Source of the DNA: Streptobacillus canis | GTDB lineage: Bacteria > Fusobacteriota > Fusobacteriia > Fusobacteriales > Leptotrichiaceae | Length of the DNA stretch: 14,561 nucleotides | Direction: 5' to 3' | NCBI RefSeq assembly: GCF_009733925.1 | Contig: NZ_WOEI01000033.1 | Coordinates: forward strand, 1 to 14,561 | Part shown: positions 1 to 7,675 of the stretch, one piece after another | Layout of the letters: every line of letters starts with the position of its first letter | Position numbering within the stretch: position 1 is the first letter of the stretch | Program-made: the position numbers and the translations under genes | Notes under the pieces: model-generated | Told to the model about the DNA's origin: nothing | What the model saw: the letters and a program-made list of their open reading frames with translations, nothing else | Database searches by the model: none

Positions 1-93
1 CACATTGAAACATTTATGAATAATTATCCAAGAAAAATTTTCAATGCTTTAACATCTAATCAAGTTTATGAGTGTCTATTAAATCTAGCTTAA
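1..93 (+). CDS. IS30-family transposase, C-terminal fragment (cut by window edge)
   Basis: This is the last 30 codons of an open frame that enters from the left edge and ends in TAA. It carries the segment FMNNYPRKIFNALT, which resembles the (N)N-x-PRK-x-L-x-x-x-TP ending of IS30-family DDE transposases. The stop codon lies seven bases before a terminal repeat that matches perfectly the one at the right side of the window, as expected for a transposase ending near its element's right end. The enzyme would cut and join IS ends. The catalytic core is outside the window, so whether this copy is intact cannot be judged. Confidence 0.75.
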   Translation, partial: HIETFMNNYPRKIFNALTSNQVYECLLNLA

Positions 94-99
94 TTAAAC

Positions 100-127
100 T
101 TTTGGACACTTACTATTTTAATTTAGG
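100..127. repeat. IS30-type terminal inverted repeat (right end)
   Basis: These 28 bases are the exact reverse complement of 14224-14251. The inner half carries GGACACTTACTATTTT and the outer edge ends TTTAGG. Perfect identity suggests that both copies are recent members of one IS. Confidence 0.85.
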
Positions 128-190
128 GATTTATCTGAACTTTATTATTTGAATCTTTTTATAGTCACTTTTAAACAAAGTCTACAAACT

Positions 191-748
191 CTATTTTACG
201 ATTTCTAATTTAACTTTAGTAATCCCTTTATTTAGATCCTCAATTTGTTTAAATGCTGCTTTACTCAAATCAATTACTCTACCTTTAATATATGGTCCTC
301 TATCATTAATTCTTACAACAATTGATTTACCATTTCTTAAGTTTGTAACTTTTACTTTTGTACCAAAAGGTAACTTTTTATGTGCAGCTGATATCTTCCA
401 AGTATCAAAAATTTCTCCACTTGCAGTCTTTCTACCATTCCATCTTTCTCCATAATATGAAGCTATTCCAGTTTGATATACTTTTTCTTCAACTACTTCT
501 TCTACAGTATTTTCTTTTTCTTCTTCCTTAACTTCTTCTACTGGCTGACTTTGTTCTTTTAGTTCAATGTTTAAATTAAAGTTCTCATCTTTTTTTTCTT
601 CATTTTCTCCTTTTATTTCAGATATTAATTCCTTAATATCAGCTTCTTTAATTTCAACATTCTCTACATGACTACTACTATTATTTTCATTAGCATTAAC
701 TGATGAAAATGTTAACCCTAATAAAAGTATAGTTAGTAATTTTCTCAT
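191..748 (-). CDS. rlpA: RlpA-family septal/peptidoglycan protein, secreted, no SPOR domain
   Basis: This 185-residue protein begins with a signal peptide ([19 protein letters not shown]), then a Glu/Lys-rich linker (about residues 20-90) and a double-psi beta-barrel RlpA domain (about 92-185). Landmarks are GIASYYG (94-100), TASGE (108-112), HKKLPFGT (123-130), INDRGPY (147-153) and RVIDLS (157-162). E112, H123 and D149 have the spacing of the residues implicated in lytic transglycosylase activity of Pseudomonas RlpA, so activity on peptidoglycan is plausible. No lipobox cysteine follows the signal peptide and no SPOR domain follows the barrel, so it is probably a soluble periplasmic protein, unlike classical RlpA. 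The ATG has a strong GGAGGT site seven bases upstream. It lies just after the sheath-type operon but has its own promoter. No clear terminator is visible in 94-190. Confidence 0.88.
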   Translation of the reverse strand: MRKLLTILLLGLTFSSVNANENNSSSHVENVEIKEADIKELISEIKGENEEKKDENFNLNIELKEQSQPVEEVKEEEKENTVEEVVEEKVYQTGIASYYGERWNGRKTASGEIFDTWKISAAHKKLPFGTKVKVTNLRNGKSIVVRINDRGPYIKGRVIDLSKAAFKQIEDLNKGITKVKLEIVK

Positions 749-773
749 AGTACCTCCGTTTCTGAATTAACTT

Positions 774-803
774 AGTATAACACAATATTTTTATATTTGT
801 CAA
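774..803 (-). promoter_or_regulatory. Sigma70-type promoter of the rlpA-like gene
   Basis: On the minus strand TTGACA (798-803) is followed after 18 bases by TATACT (774-779), about 25 bases before the ribosome binding site. The -35 box overlaps the stop codon of the preceding gene. No terminator hairpin separates the two genes, so readthrough from the operon may add to expression. Confidence 0.7.
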
Positions 804-2860
804 TTTTTTGAAATAAATACATCTTCAAATTGACAAAATATCTGATCTTCTCTACGTCTAACATAGCAAACTTTTAAAGTATCTACATCTTTAAATGAGA
901 AAAAAATTCTAACTATATCATTAACCACTTCATCAATCTCAAAGTCTTTAATTCCAAGCTCATCGGTATGTAATAATTCATTTTCATCTAACTCCATATA
1001 TTCATTTGGCAAATATAAGTGTATATTATATAATTCATTTTTCTTAAATTGAAATATTTTTTCTACATATAATTCTACAAATTTCGTTGTATTATCTTTA
1101 TCAATAAATGTTGTTTTATTTTCATATAGTGAAATAATCTTATGAATTTCCCCTAAATAATTTAAATATGATATTGAAATATCAAATTTAAGTGGTGTAA
1201 ACTTATAATTTAATACTAAATTCCCTTTTTCTTTCTTTTTGTTAAAATCGTTAATTATTTTGAATATTTCAGAATTATTTATTTGACTTTTATATTCTAA
1301 AAGTTTTCCAGGTATAAATTCCTTTAAAACATCAATAAAACTTTTCGTATACACTAGCCTACCTTGTAATTTTATATTTTCAAATTTTTTTAATATATCA
1401 ATGATTTTAAATTGATCAAAAAATTCAAAAATAGATTTAAATGATAAATAAGTTAAAATATCATCTAGGTCACTTCTTTCTTCAAAAGTAATATCAGAAA
1501 AATAATTATTTATCAGTTCTTTACTTTTTTCCCTAATAATCTGCGAAGGTTCAACATTATTTTTAATTTCTAAATCTTTATTTAATTTTAAATAATTAAA
1601 AATATTTCCTTTATAATTAATCATACTTTTATTTTCACTTACATATTTCATAACATGATTTAGAAAAGAAAGCTCAGTCAAATATTTATTTTCATGAATA
1701 ATTTGTAATAACATATTTAATCTATAACTTACTTTATTATTTACTACTCCATGTCTTACATATATAATTCTAAAAATATCTAGGTCCGATAATATATATG
1801 TGTATTCTCTATCATTATTATTGAAATATTTAATATTATGTAAACATTCAAAACTTAATCCATCATTTTGATTATATCCTTCATTTTTTAAAATAATAAT
1901 ACTTTGAAATTTAGTTTTTAAAGTGTATTCAATCTTTCTAAGATAATACTCTAAAAATTTCTCAAATAAGAAATTTTTACTTACTATTTTGCTATTTTGC
2001 CTTTCATCTTTAATTACTATATCTTCATTTTTCGTTAGAAAATATTCTACATTCATAAAATAGCTTCTATTTGTTATAAATCCATTCTCTTTCAACCTTT
2101 TTTTTGCATCATCTCCAAAATTTAAACTAATGTTATTTTCTAAATTAATTACATCTATACAAAAGTCTTCTTTTAAATATTCTGTTTCAAAATAATCAAT
2201 TCCAATTTTTATATATAAATTATTTTCTTGTGGACAATTAAATATTATTTCATATTTAATTATAGGTACTATGTATGAAAATACACTATTTTTTATCATA
2301 TCACTTTTATATTTATTATAATAAACCGAATATAGATCTACACTCTGTTCAAAAAAAGCAAAATAAAGTTTTTCTGTATTATGTTCATTTATAATTCTAT
2401 TCAATTCAGGATGCAAAGTTAATTCACACTTCACATATTCTCCATCTTCTTCTAAAATCTCACTTTGTAATATCCCATAAATATATCTGTATTCATTAAC
2501 TAAAAATACAATATTCAAATCAATTTTTCTATTTTTATTCACATAAATAATAATCTTACTTACTATCTCTTTATATATTTTAAAATCTTCATCAATAATA
2601 ATATCGTATCTTTCTAATTCAAGTACCCTTAAATTGTTTTCAAAAAATTCTTGTAATAAATAATAACCTTCATCTAAATACTCTTCAATTTGGGGAATAT
2701 ATTTAAATTCTGTATACTCTAAAATTCTATTAATAATTTTATTTCTAGATGTTTCAAAAAAATATTTATTTTGTATTTTTTCTTTTTGTGCAATTTGATT
2801 TAATTCATAATTATTTTTTAGCAATAATTCATTTTTACTATAATTTTTCAATAATATCAC
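800..2860 (-). CDS. Large unrecognised protein ending the sheath-type operon
   Basis: This is a 686-residue soluble protein with no signal peptide or membrane segment, rich in Lys, Asn, Ile and Tyr. I do not recognise a family with certainty. The C-terminal third has the stretch IKLQGRLVYTKSF..LKEFIPGKL (about residues 496-520), which loosely recalls the late nucleotide-binding-fold region of Hsp70-like proteins that occur in similar clusters. No N-terminal phosphate-binding Asp-x-Gly motif is visible, so this is only a lead. The frame opens with GTG at 2860, 23 bases inside the kinase gene, with no good ribosome binding site. TTG at 2851 is an alternative. The overlap suggests translational coupling. 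As the last gene of the unit it is probably a cytoplasmic accessory factor or chaperone-like component of the apparatus, by context only. Confidence 0.7.
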   Translation of the reverse strand: MILLKNYSKNELLLKNNYELNQIAQKEKIQNKYFFETSRNKIINRILEYTEFKYIPQIEEYLDEGYYLLQEFFENNLRVLELERYDIIIDEDFKIYKEIVSKIIIYVNKNRKIDLNIVFLVNEYRYIYGILQSEILEEDGEYVKCELTLHPELNRIINEHNTEKLYFAFFEQSVDLYSVYYNKYKSDMIKNSVFSYIVPIIKYEIIFNCPQENNLYIKIGIDYFETEYLKEDFCIDVINLENNISLNFGDDAKKRLKENGFITNRSYFMNVEYFLTKNEDIVIKDERQNSKIVSKNFLFEKFLEYYLRKIEYTLKTKFQSIIILKNEGYNQNDGLSFECLHNIKYFNNNDREYTYILSDLDIFRIIYVRHGVVNNKVSYRLNMLLQIIHENKYLTELSFLNHVMKYVSENKSMINYKGNIFNYLKLNKDLEIKNNVEPSQIIREKSKELINNYFSDITFEERSDLDDILTYLSFKSIFEFFDQFKIIDILKKFENIKLQGRLVYTKSFIDVLKEFIPGKLLEYKSQINNSEIFKIINDFNKKKEKGNLVLNYKFTPLKFDISISYLNYLGEIHKIISLYENKTTFIDKDNTTKFVELYVEKIFQFKKNELYNIHLYLPNEYMELDENELLHTDELGIKDFEIDEVVNDIVRIFFSFKDVDTLKVCYVRRREDQIFCQFEDVFISKN

Positions 2861-3512
2861 TTATCTTTTCTATCATATTTTTTATATTTCTATGTCTCTT
2901 TAATCTATTAAGTGAAAGCCCTTTTTTCAAAAAAAACTCTATTTTTTTATTATTATGTGTAATGTAATTATATTTAGTATCACAAATATCTGGATTTTTT
3001 TTATTAAATATTATGAAATAGAATATTGCTGTCAAAGAATATGTATCATTTTCATAATAATTTTTTTCAATATTAGAATATCTTTCAATACTTGAGAATC
3101 CCCTTGTATATGAATAATATTTCTTATCATAATATTTTTCTATAAAACGTGCTTCACTAAAATCAATTAAATATACTTCATTTCCATTAATAATAATATT
3201 GCAAGTATTAATATCATTATGTATTAAGCCTAATTCATGTATTTCAAAAACAGCTTCTAATATCTTTAAGTATAATTCCAATTTTTCTTTCAACGATAAT
3301 TTCTCTATGTTATAATCATATAATGTTTCACCATTAATTTTTTCATAAAATATTTCTTTATTATCTTTTTGAATTTTTACTCTTAAGATTTTAGGTATAC
3401 ATTTAATTTTATTCATTAGTAAATAAATCATTGTATTTATCTCATTTTTAAACATAAGATCAAAACCAGGTAATGAAATATCAAATGTTTTTTTGTAATA
3501 TTCTATTTCCAT
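2838..3512 (-). CDS. Minimal Ser/Thr-type protein kinase
   Basis: This 224-residue protein has a protein-kinase-like C-lobe. The catalytic loop HNDINTCN (98-105) keeps the catalytic Asp and metal-binding Asn but has Asn where most kinases have Lys. The DFG position reads LIDFSEA (115-121). RGFSSIERY (137-145) sits at the APE position, and NDTYSL (155-160) fits the helix-F Asp. The N-lobe is very short: I see no glycine-rich loop and no clear beta-3 Lys, only a possible helix-C Glu in FKNEIN. It may be an atypical active kinase (eukaryotic-like or choline-kinase-like) or a pseudokinase. The ATG at 3512 is preferred because GGTGGG precedes it. A GTG at 3524 in the same frame is an alternative. 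The gene overlaps both neighbours. Two FHA proteins in the operon are the obvious readers of its product. Confidence 0.78.
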   Translation of the reverse strand: MEIEYYKKTFDISLPGFDLMFKNEINTMIYLLMNKIKCIPKILRVKIQKDNKEIFYEKINGETLYDYNIEKLSLKEKLELYLKILEAVFEIHELGLIHNDINTCNIIINGNEVYLIDFSEARFIEKYYDKKYYSYTRGFSSIERYSNIEKNYYENDTYSLTAIFYFIIFNKKNPDICDTKYNYITHNNKKIEFFLKKGLSLNRLKRHRNIKNMIEKISDIIEKL

Positions 3513-5263
3513 AATTCCCACCACTTTTTGCCCATTTTTCTTTTTATATATTCTATTTTTTTATTTACTTCATTTTGTGTAGTTTTGGAATAATTTACCT
3601 TAGGCATGCTATCCAGTGCTCTTTTATATTCAATATACGCTTTTTCAAAATCATTGTTTTTTAAATAATCATCCCCTTTTTCAATTGACAATTTAATACT
3701 TTTTCTTATTTCAAATTCTAATTTTTCTTTATTAACTGGTTTTATTTTTTTATTTTCATCATCATCCTTTTTTTTCTGTTTATAAATTAACCTAATTCTT
3801 CCCTCTATTTCTTTTATTTTATTTTGATTATTTAAAAGATTAGCAAAATATAATGATTTTTCAAGATATGATACCGATGTAATATACTCTTTATTATCAT
3901 AATATTTTTTATGTTTTTCAAATAATTCATTCATTTCTGATTTTAAATATTCTATTTTCTCATCTATTTCAATTTTCCTTTTTTCTAAAGATTCTCTTTC
4001 TAAATTTAGTGAAAGTTTTGAATAACCTTCAATTAATTCTTCTAATTCAACTTTTGCATTTAATATATCATTCTTTATTAATTCATCTAATTTTGAATTT
4101 CTTTCATCTAATACTTTTTTTATTTCATTTATTCTATTTTGATTTTTACTCTTTATCTCATTTAAATCTAAAATATTAATATCAAAATATGATTTTTCAT
4201 ATTCTCCAATTAATTTATCAACTATCTTTATATTTTTAATTAAATCATCATCTGTTAAAAATAATTCATCATTTTGAATTATTACTAATCTATCTATTTC
4301 TCTTATATCTTTTTCGATATACTCTAATAATTCATTATCAACTTCTTCTATTTTGCTTTTAATCTTAATATATTCATTCTTAGCATTTAAAAACTCTCTA
4401 TTTTTTATCAATATTTTGCTTAATTCTTTTATTTCAAAAACTTTTTTTAAAATTTCATTATTTTTTTTAGCTATGTTTATTTTATTTATATATTGCTCTT
4501 TTTTTGTTATATTATTTCTAGTTAAGAATAAATATTTCTTATCTAGTCTTTTAAGTAAAATTTCTATATTTATAAATATCTTATTATTATTTTCATAATT
4601 AAAGTCTTTGTTTATATTTATCATTTTTATTTCATTTTCAATATTTTCATATATTTTATTTACAAACATACTAATCAAAATAAAATAAGATATAATGAAT
4701 AAAATTGAAAATATAAATAGATATTGAAGGAATATATTATTCGTTTTAAACTTTGTTTTTGTATTTATTTTATTTATAAGAACTTTAGTTAAAATAATAT
4801 CGTTAATTAATACATTTATTTCGTCATTTTCTTTTAAAGGAAATATTTCTGTTGATGCAAAAACATCTTCATTAGTTATTATTTCATTTTTAAAAAATAT
4901 TTCATCAGATCTAATAATTTTTAAGTTATAATCTTTCATGTAAACATAAATAAGATTAGAATAATCCGTTAATAAAACAGACAAATATATTGATGTATTT
5001 TCTTTATCTTTTTCAATTTTTAAATCATCAAAATCTCTAAGTGTTTCTTTAATCAATTTTTTTATATATTTAGCACTATAATTTGGATTCTCACTAAATT
5101 TAAAAACTAAATCCTCAATTAGTGTTACTAAATATATTTTTTCAAATTCCCCTTCAATAAAAAGAGATACCCAAATTGTAAATTCATCTGTTTCAAAAAA
5201 TACAAAATGGGTATCATCTTTATTTATATCATAGGGAAAAATACTTAATTTATTATTTTCCAT
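3503..5263 (-). CDS. Membrane protein with degenerate PP2C-like head and coiled-coil/TPR tail
   Basis: This 586-residue protein has three regions. Residues about 1-165 look like a worn PP2C phosphatase domain: SIYLSVLLTDYSNLIYVYMK.....IIR has the shape of the central PP2C strands, but the metal-binding Asp-Gly motifs are missing. A single transmembrane helix follows (about 178-201). The rest is highly charged and helical, probably coiled coil, ending in a TPR-like repeat (GDDYLKNNDFEKAYIEYKRALDSMP) and the tail KKWWELWK. It may act as a membrane scaffold or phospho-sensor rather than as a phosphatase. The ATG at 5263 shares one base with the upstream stop (TGATG); a TTG one codon earlier is also possible. 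The head domain assignment is inference from pattern, and the membrane helix and helical tail are seen directly. Confidence 0.72.
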   Translation of the reverse strand: MENNKLSIFPYDINKDDTHFVFFETDEFTIWVSLFIEGEFEKIYLVTLIEDLVFKFSENPNYSAKYIKKLIKETLRDFDDLKIEKDKENTSIYLSVLLTDYSNLIYVYMKDYNLKIIRSDEIFFKNEIITNEDVFASTEIFPLKENDEINVLINDIILTKVLINKINTKTKFKTNNIFLQYLFIFSILFIISYFILISMFVNKIYENIENEIKMININKDFNYENNNKIFINIEILLKRLDKKYLFLTRNNITKKEQYINKINIAKKNNEILKKVFEIKELSKILIKNREFLNAKNEYIKIKSKIEEVDNELLEYIEKDIREIDRLVIIQNDELFLTDDDLIKNIKIVDKLIGEYEKSYFDINILDLNEIKSKNQNRINEIKKVLDERNSKLDELIKNDILNAKVELEELIEGYSKLSLNLERESLEKRKIEIDEKIEYLKSEMNELFEKHKKYYDNKEYITSVSYLEKSLYFANLLNNQNKIKEIEGRIRLIYKQKKKDDDENKKIKPVNKEKLEFEIRKSIKLSIEKGDDYLKNNDFEKAYIEYKRALDSMPKVNYSKTTQNEVNKKIEYIKRKMGKKWWELWK

Positions 5264-5772
5264 CAAAAATTCCAGTCAAAATTCAATCCACATAATTCTA
5301 TGAAAATGAATCTACTTTCCCCCATTTCTATAATATCTAAATTAATAAGTTGTTTGCTTTCATATAAAGCTTTACCTTGTAAATATACTAATCCACTACT
5401 TTCACCAGGTGAAAGTACAAATACTCTCTGTTTTGGATTATATGTTATAGAACAATGATTTCTTCTTGCTATTGTATGGTCATTTTCTAAACATACATGC
5501 ATTTCTGTTGATCTTCCGATAAAATTTCTCTCATTAATTAATCTGAAATCTTTTCCTTTATCTACTCCAGAAATACATACTAGCCATCCAACAACAGGAG
5601 AAATGTTGCTTTCTTTAATCCAAAAAACTGATGTTTTTATATCCCCTTCTAATATTATTGGTTTTTTCTCTTCCTCTTTTGATAAATCTATTTTATCTCC
5701 ATCGCAATACGGACAATTTGTATATTTAGTTGTATTAAACATGTGCCCATTACTACATTTCAATAATTTCAT
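5263..5772 (-). CDS. Zinc-ribbon plus FHA domain protein
   Basis: This 169-residue cytoplasmic protein begins with a likely zinc-binding motif, C6-x3-H10-x9-C20-x2-C23 (KCSNGHMF...NCPYC). A charged linker (25-45) leads to an FHA domain (about 60-162). FHA landmarks are FIGRS (84-88) and ARRNH (102-106), which match the Gly-Arg and Ser/Arg-x-x-His positions used to read phosphothreonine. The usual Asn-Gly turn is replaced by SSGLVYLQGKAL. The expected role is to bind a phosphorylated partner, most simply a target of the kinase encoded two genes downstream. The start has AAGGTG eight bases upstream. The stop overlaps the next start. Confidence 0.85.
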   Translation of the reverse strand: MKLLKCSNGHMFNTTKYTNCPYCDGDKIDLSKEEEKKPIILEGDIKTSVFWIKESNISPVVGWLVCISGVDKGKDFRLINERNFIGRSTEMHVCLENDHTIARRNHCSITYNPKQRVFVLSPGESSGLVYLQGKALYESKQLINLDIIEMGESRFIFIELCGLNFDWNF

Positions 5773-5783
5773 TTAATCACACC

Positions 5784-6473
5784 TTAATTTACTAATATCT
5801 TAATTACACCAATATATATGATATCCCCAACTTCTATCAAATATGATTTTGTTGGAATAAGTTTTTCTTTTATTCTATTTTTTCTTTCAATTCCACTACC
5901 ATTTTTTGATTCTAAATCTTCATAGTACCAATTATCATTTACTTTATTTAATACTCCATGTAATCTACTAACTAAATGAGAATATTCATTATTTGAAAGA
6001 TCAATATCGATTTCTAAATTACTTTCACTTTTTTTACCTATTACAACAGCTGATTTATTTGAAATATCCCATGAAAATATATCATAATCAAAGTCATCCT
6101 TTAAAGTAAGAAGTTTTATGTGGTTTTTATGTGACTTGAGATTTTGTTCATTTAATTCATGTATATATTCATCTTTTTTTTCCTGTAAAATTTTATTGAT
6201 ATATCTAATATTTCTTTTTCTTTCGTGAGGATAATAAAACAGAAAAAAATACATAATATATATATTAAATATTGAATATGCAATAAGTAATGCTTTATAT
6301 GAAAAATTAATATAAAGATATACTAAAGAAGTAATTATTAGAAATATTAAAATTATCATATATTTAGTGTATGAATTTATTTTTTGGAATTTTACTTTAC
6401 CATTAATATTAAAGTTTGAATGTTTTAAATATTTAAATAGTATATACTTATACTTAGCAAACATCTTGTTCAT
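5784..6473 (-). CDS. Membrane-anchored FHA domain protein
   Basis: This is a 229-residue protein. A basic N-terminal segment (1-37) is followed by two hydrophobic helices (about 38-57 and 59-81, separated by a short turn), a charged linker and a C-terminal FHA domain (about 140-229). FHA hallmarks are LVSRLHG (around 167-173) and DLESKNGSGI (around 186-195), both close to consensus. The first Gly-Arg is Gly-Lys (VIGKKSES). It would place a phosphothreonine reader on the inner face of the cytoplasmic membrane, which fits a docking or regulatory part of a secretion machine. The start is uncertain: ATG at 6473 is chosen, but an in-frame TTG at 6482 would overlap the upstream gene by eight bases. 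Neither has a strong ribosome binding site, which suggests coupled translation. Confidence 0.85.
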   Translation of the reverse strand: MNKMFAKYKYILFKYLKHSNFNINGKVKFQKINSYTKYMIILIFLIITSLVYLYINFSYKALLIAYSIFNIYIMYFFLFYYPHERKRNIRYINKILQEKKDEYIHELNEQNLKSHKNHIKLLTLKDDFDYDIFSWDISNKSAVVIGKKSESNLEIDIDLSNNEYSHLVSRLHGVLNKVNDNWYYEDLESKNGSGIERKNRIKEKLIPTKSYLIEVGDIIYIGVIKILVN

Positions 6474-6474
6474 T

Positions 6475-7221
6475 TTATTCAACTTCTACTTTTTTATTAA
6501 AGTCAAATTCCTCTTTGTTTTTTTCTAAAATGCTATGGATTTCATATAGCTTAATTAAAATCTCTGTATTAGTTATTTTTTCTTTATAGAAATTTAATTT
6601 TTCAAAGATATATTTTTTCAAAACATTTAAATTTATAGTTTCTATATTACATAAAGAAGAGATCCATAAATCCATACTATCTTTTAAATTCAACATCATC
6701 ATTTTTTCAGACCAAATTTTTAATAATTTGGGATTAATTCCAGTTTTAGAGTATTTTACTTCATTTATATTTATTGAATTATACTCCATTGAAAATTTTT
6801 TTAATTCATAATCATAGTTTTTCAATGTTGCACCATCTCTTAAATTAAATCTTGCTACTTCAAAGCCTTCAATTTCTGCATGTCTATTGATTTTTAAATA
6901 TATTTTTTTATTTTTCGTGTATTCCTCTTCATAATCCTCTGTCATAATATACACAAAGAATTCTCCCTCTCCACTTGGAATTTCAATTGAAATCTTTTTA
7001 TCTAAAAGAATTACTTCATTATTATTTTTATATATTCCTTTATCCACGTAAACATTTTGTCCATCTGTTGTAGCATGTAGTCCTAAAATTATACCTTCTT
7101 CTTCATCCATATATTTTAAAAAAGTAGCACTATTAATATTTTGATTTATTGTAAATAAATCTGTACTTCTTAGTACTGTTTTACTTAAGAATTTAGGTAC
7201 AATATATTCATTTTCTATCAT
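6475..7221 (-). CDS. Possible baseplate/adaptor-like protein of the contractile operon
   Basis: I do not firmly recognise this 248-residue soluble protein. The N-terminal half is beta-rich. A pattern near residues 40-65, GIILGLHATTDGQNVYVDKG, resembles the 'Gl.vt.dg..v.V..G' opening of phage baseplate and tail-fibre attachment domains. It is followed by strand-rich segments with FFVYIM and EGFEVARFNLRDG. The C-terminal half (about 165-248) is helical and charged. Placed directly after the tube gene and before the FHA genes, a baseplate wedge, TssK-like adaptor or similar connector is the best guess, by position and weak pattern only. The ATG has a strong GGGGG ribosome binding site six bases upstream. 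Confidence 0.68.
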   Translation of the reverse strand: MIENEYIVPKFLSKTVLRSTDLFTINQNINSATFLKYMDEEEGIILGLHATTDGQNVYVDKGIYKNNNEVILLDKKISIEIPSGEGEFFVYIMTEDYEEEYTKNKKIYLKINRHAEIEGFEVARFNLRDGATLKNYDYELKKFSMEYNSININEVKYSKTGINPKLLKIWSEKMMMLNLKDSMDLWISSLCNIETINLNVLKKYIFEKLNFYKEKITNTEILIKLYEIHSILEKNKEEFDFNKKVEVE

Positions 7222-7229
7222 TTAACCCC

Positions 7230-7661
7230 CTATTTTTGATATCCACCTTCAACTACTATTTCTTTTATTTTTTCTTTTTTTTGTTTTATTTTCAAATAAA
7301 AATTTCCATTTCCATTTTTCTCATCAAAACTCTCAATATAATCAACTAGGAATGCATTTGTTAAATTAAATTTTCTTACTACATTGCCAGCTAATATTAC
7401 TTCAAGAGTAATATTTTTATATGCTTCTAAATCTTCAGCACTAACTAAAGACCATAATAATAATTTTCTTGTAACATCATCAGTATCATTTTGTCCAATA
7501 TTTGGAATTATTTTACCTTCAATTTCTAATCCAATACTTAAATCTGTTGATCTTGCATTTGAACTATCTTGTGTATCAGATAAAAATTTTACACTGATTA
7601 TGTTTTCTTGTTCAACTACAAATTCTTCATTTGCACCTTTTAAATTTAATCTAAATCCCAT
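7230..7661 (-). CDS. Tail-tube / Hcp-like protein candidate
   Basis: This 143-residue protein is almost all beta-strand, with the pattern NARSTDLSIGLEIEGKI (about 36-52), KLLLWSLVSAEDLEAYKNIT (66-85), a strand VVRKFNLTNAFLVDYIESF and a final strand YLKIKQKKEKIKEIVVEGG. This agrees with small tube proteins that sit beside sheath genes in type VI-like clusters of Clostridia, as I recall them, and with the size and fold logic of Hcp and phage tube proteins. It would form stacked rings inside the sheath. The gene lies 14 bases after the sheath gene and has an AAAAGGGGAAGAG ribosome binding region. Assignment rests on pattern and gene order. Confidence 0.68.
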   Translation of the reverse strand: MGFRLNLKGANEEFVVEQENIISVKFLSDTQDSSNARSTDLSIGLEIEGKIIPNIGQNDTDDVTRKLLLWSLVSAEDLEAYKNITLEVILAGNVVRKFNLTNAFLVDYIESFDEKNGNGNFYLKIKQKKEKIKEIVVEGGYQK

Positions 7662-7675
7662 TAACTCTTCCCCTT

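Larger units (their letters stand above)
1..127 (+). mobile_element. Right end of an IS30-type insertion sequence
   Basis: The transposase C-terminus is followed by a terminal repeat at 100-127. The same 28 bases occur in inverse orientation at 14224-14251, where they open another element of the same orientation. Only the 3' end of this copy is visible. The outer boundary is taken as base 127 because identity with the other copy's repeat stops there. No target duplication can be checked from one end. Confidence 0.75.

Noticed and set aside
94..190. Terminator after the rlpA-like gene
   Set aside because: I looked for a GC-containing stem with a T tract on the minus strand and found only short imperfect A/T pairings.
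2749..2967. Plus-strand frame of 72 codons
   Set aside because: It is antisense to the junction of the kinase and 686-aa genes, with the typical hydrophobic shadow composition.
4353..4598. Plus-strand open frame of 81 codons, very hydrophobic
   Set aside because: It is antisense to the Lys/Asn/Glu-rich helical tail of the PP2C-like protein gene. Poly-Lys/Glu codons read backwards give Phe/Leu/Ile, so this is a shadow.
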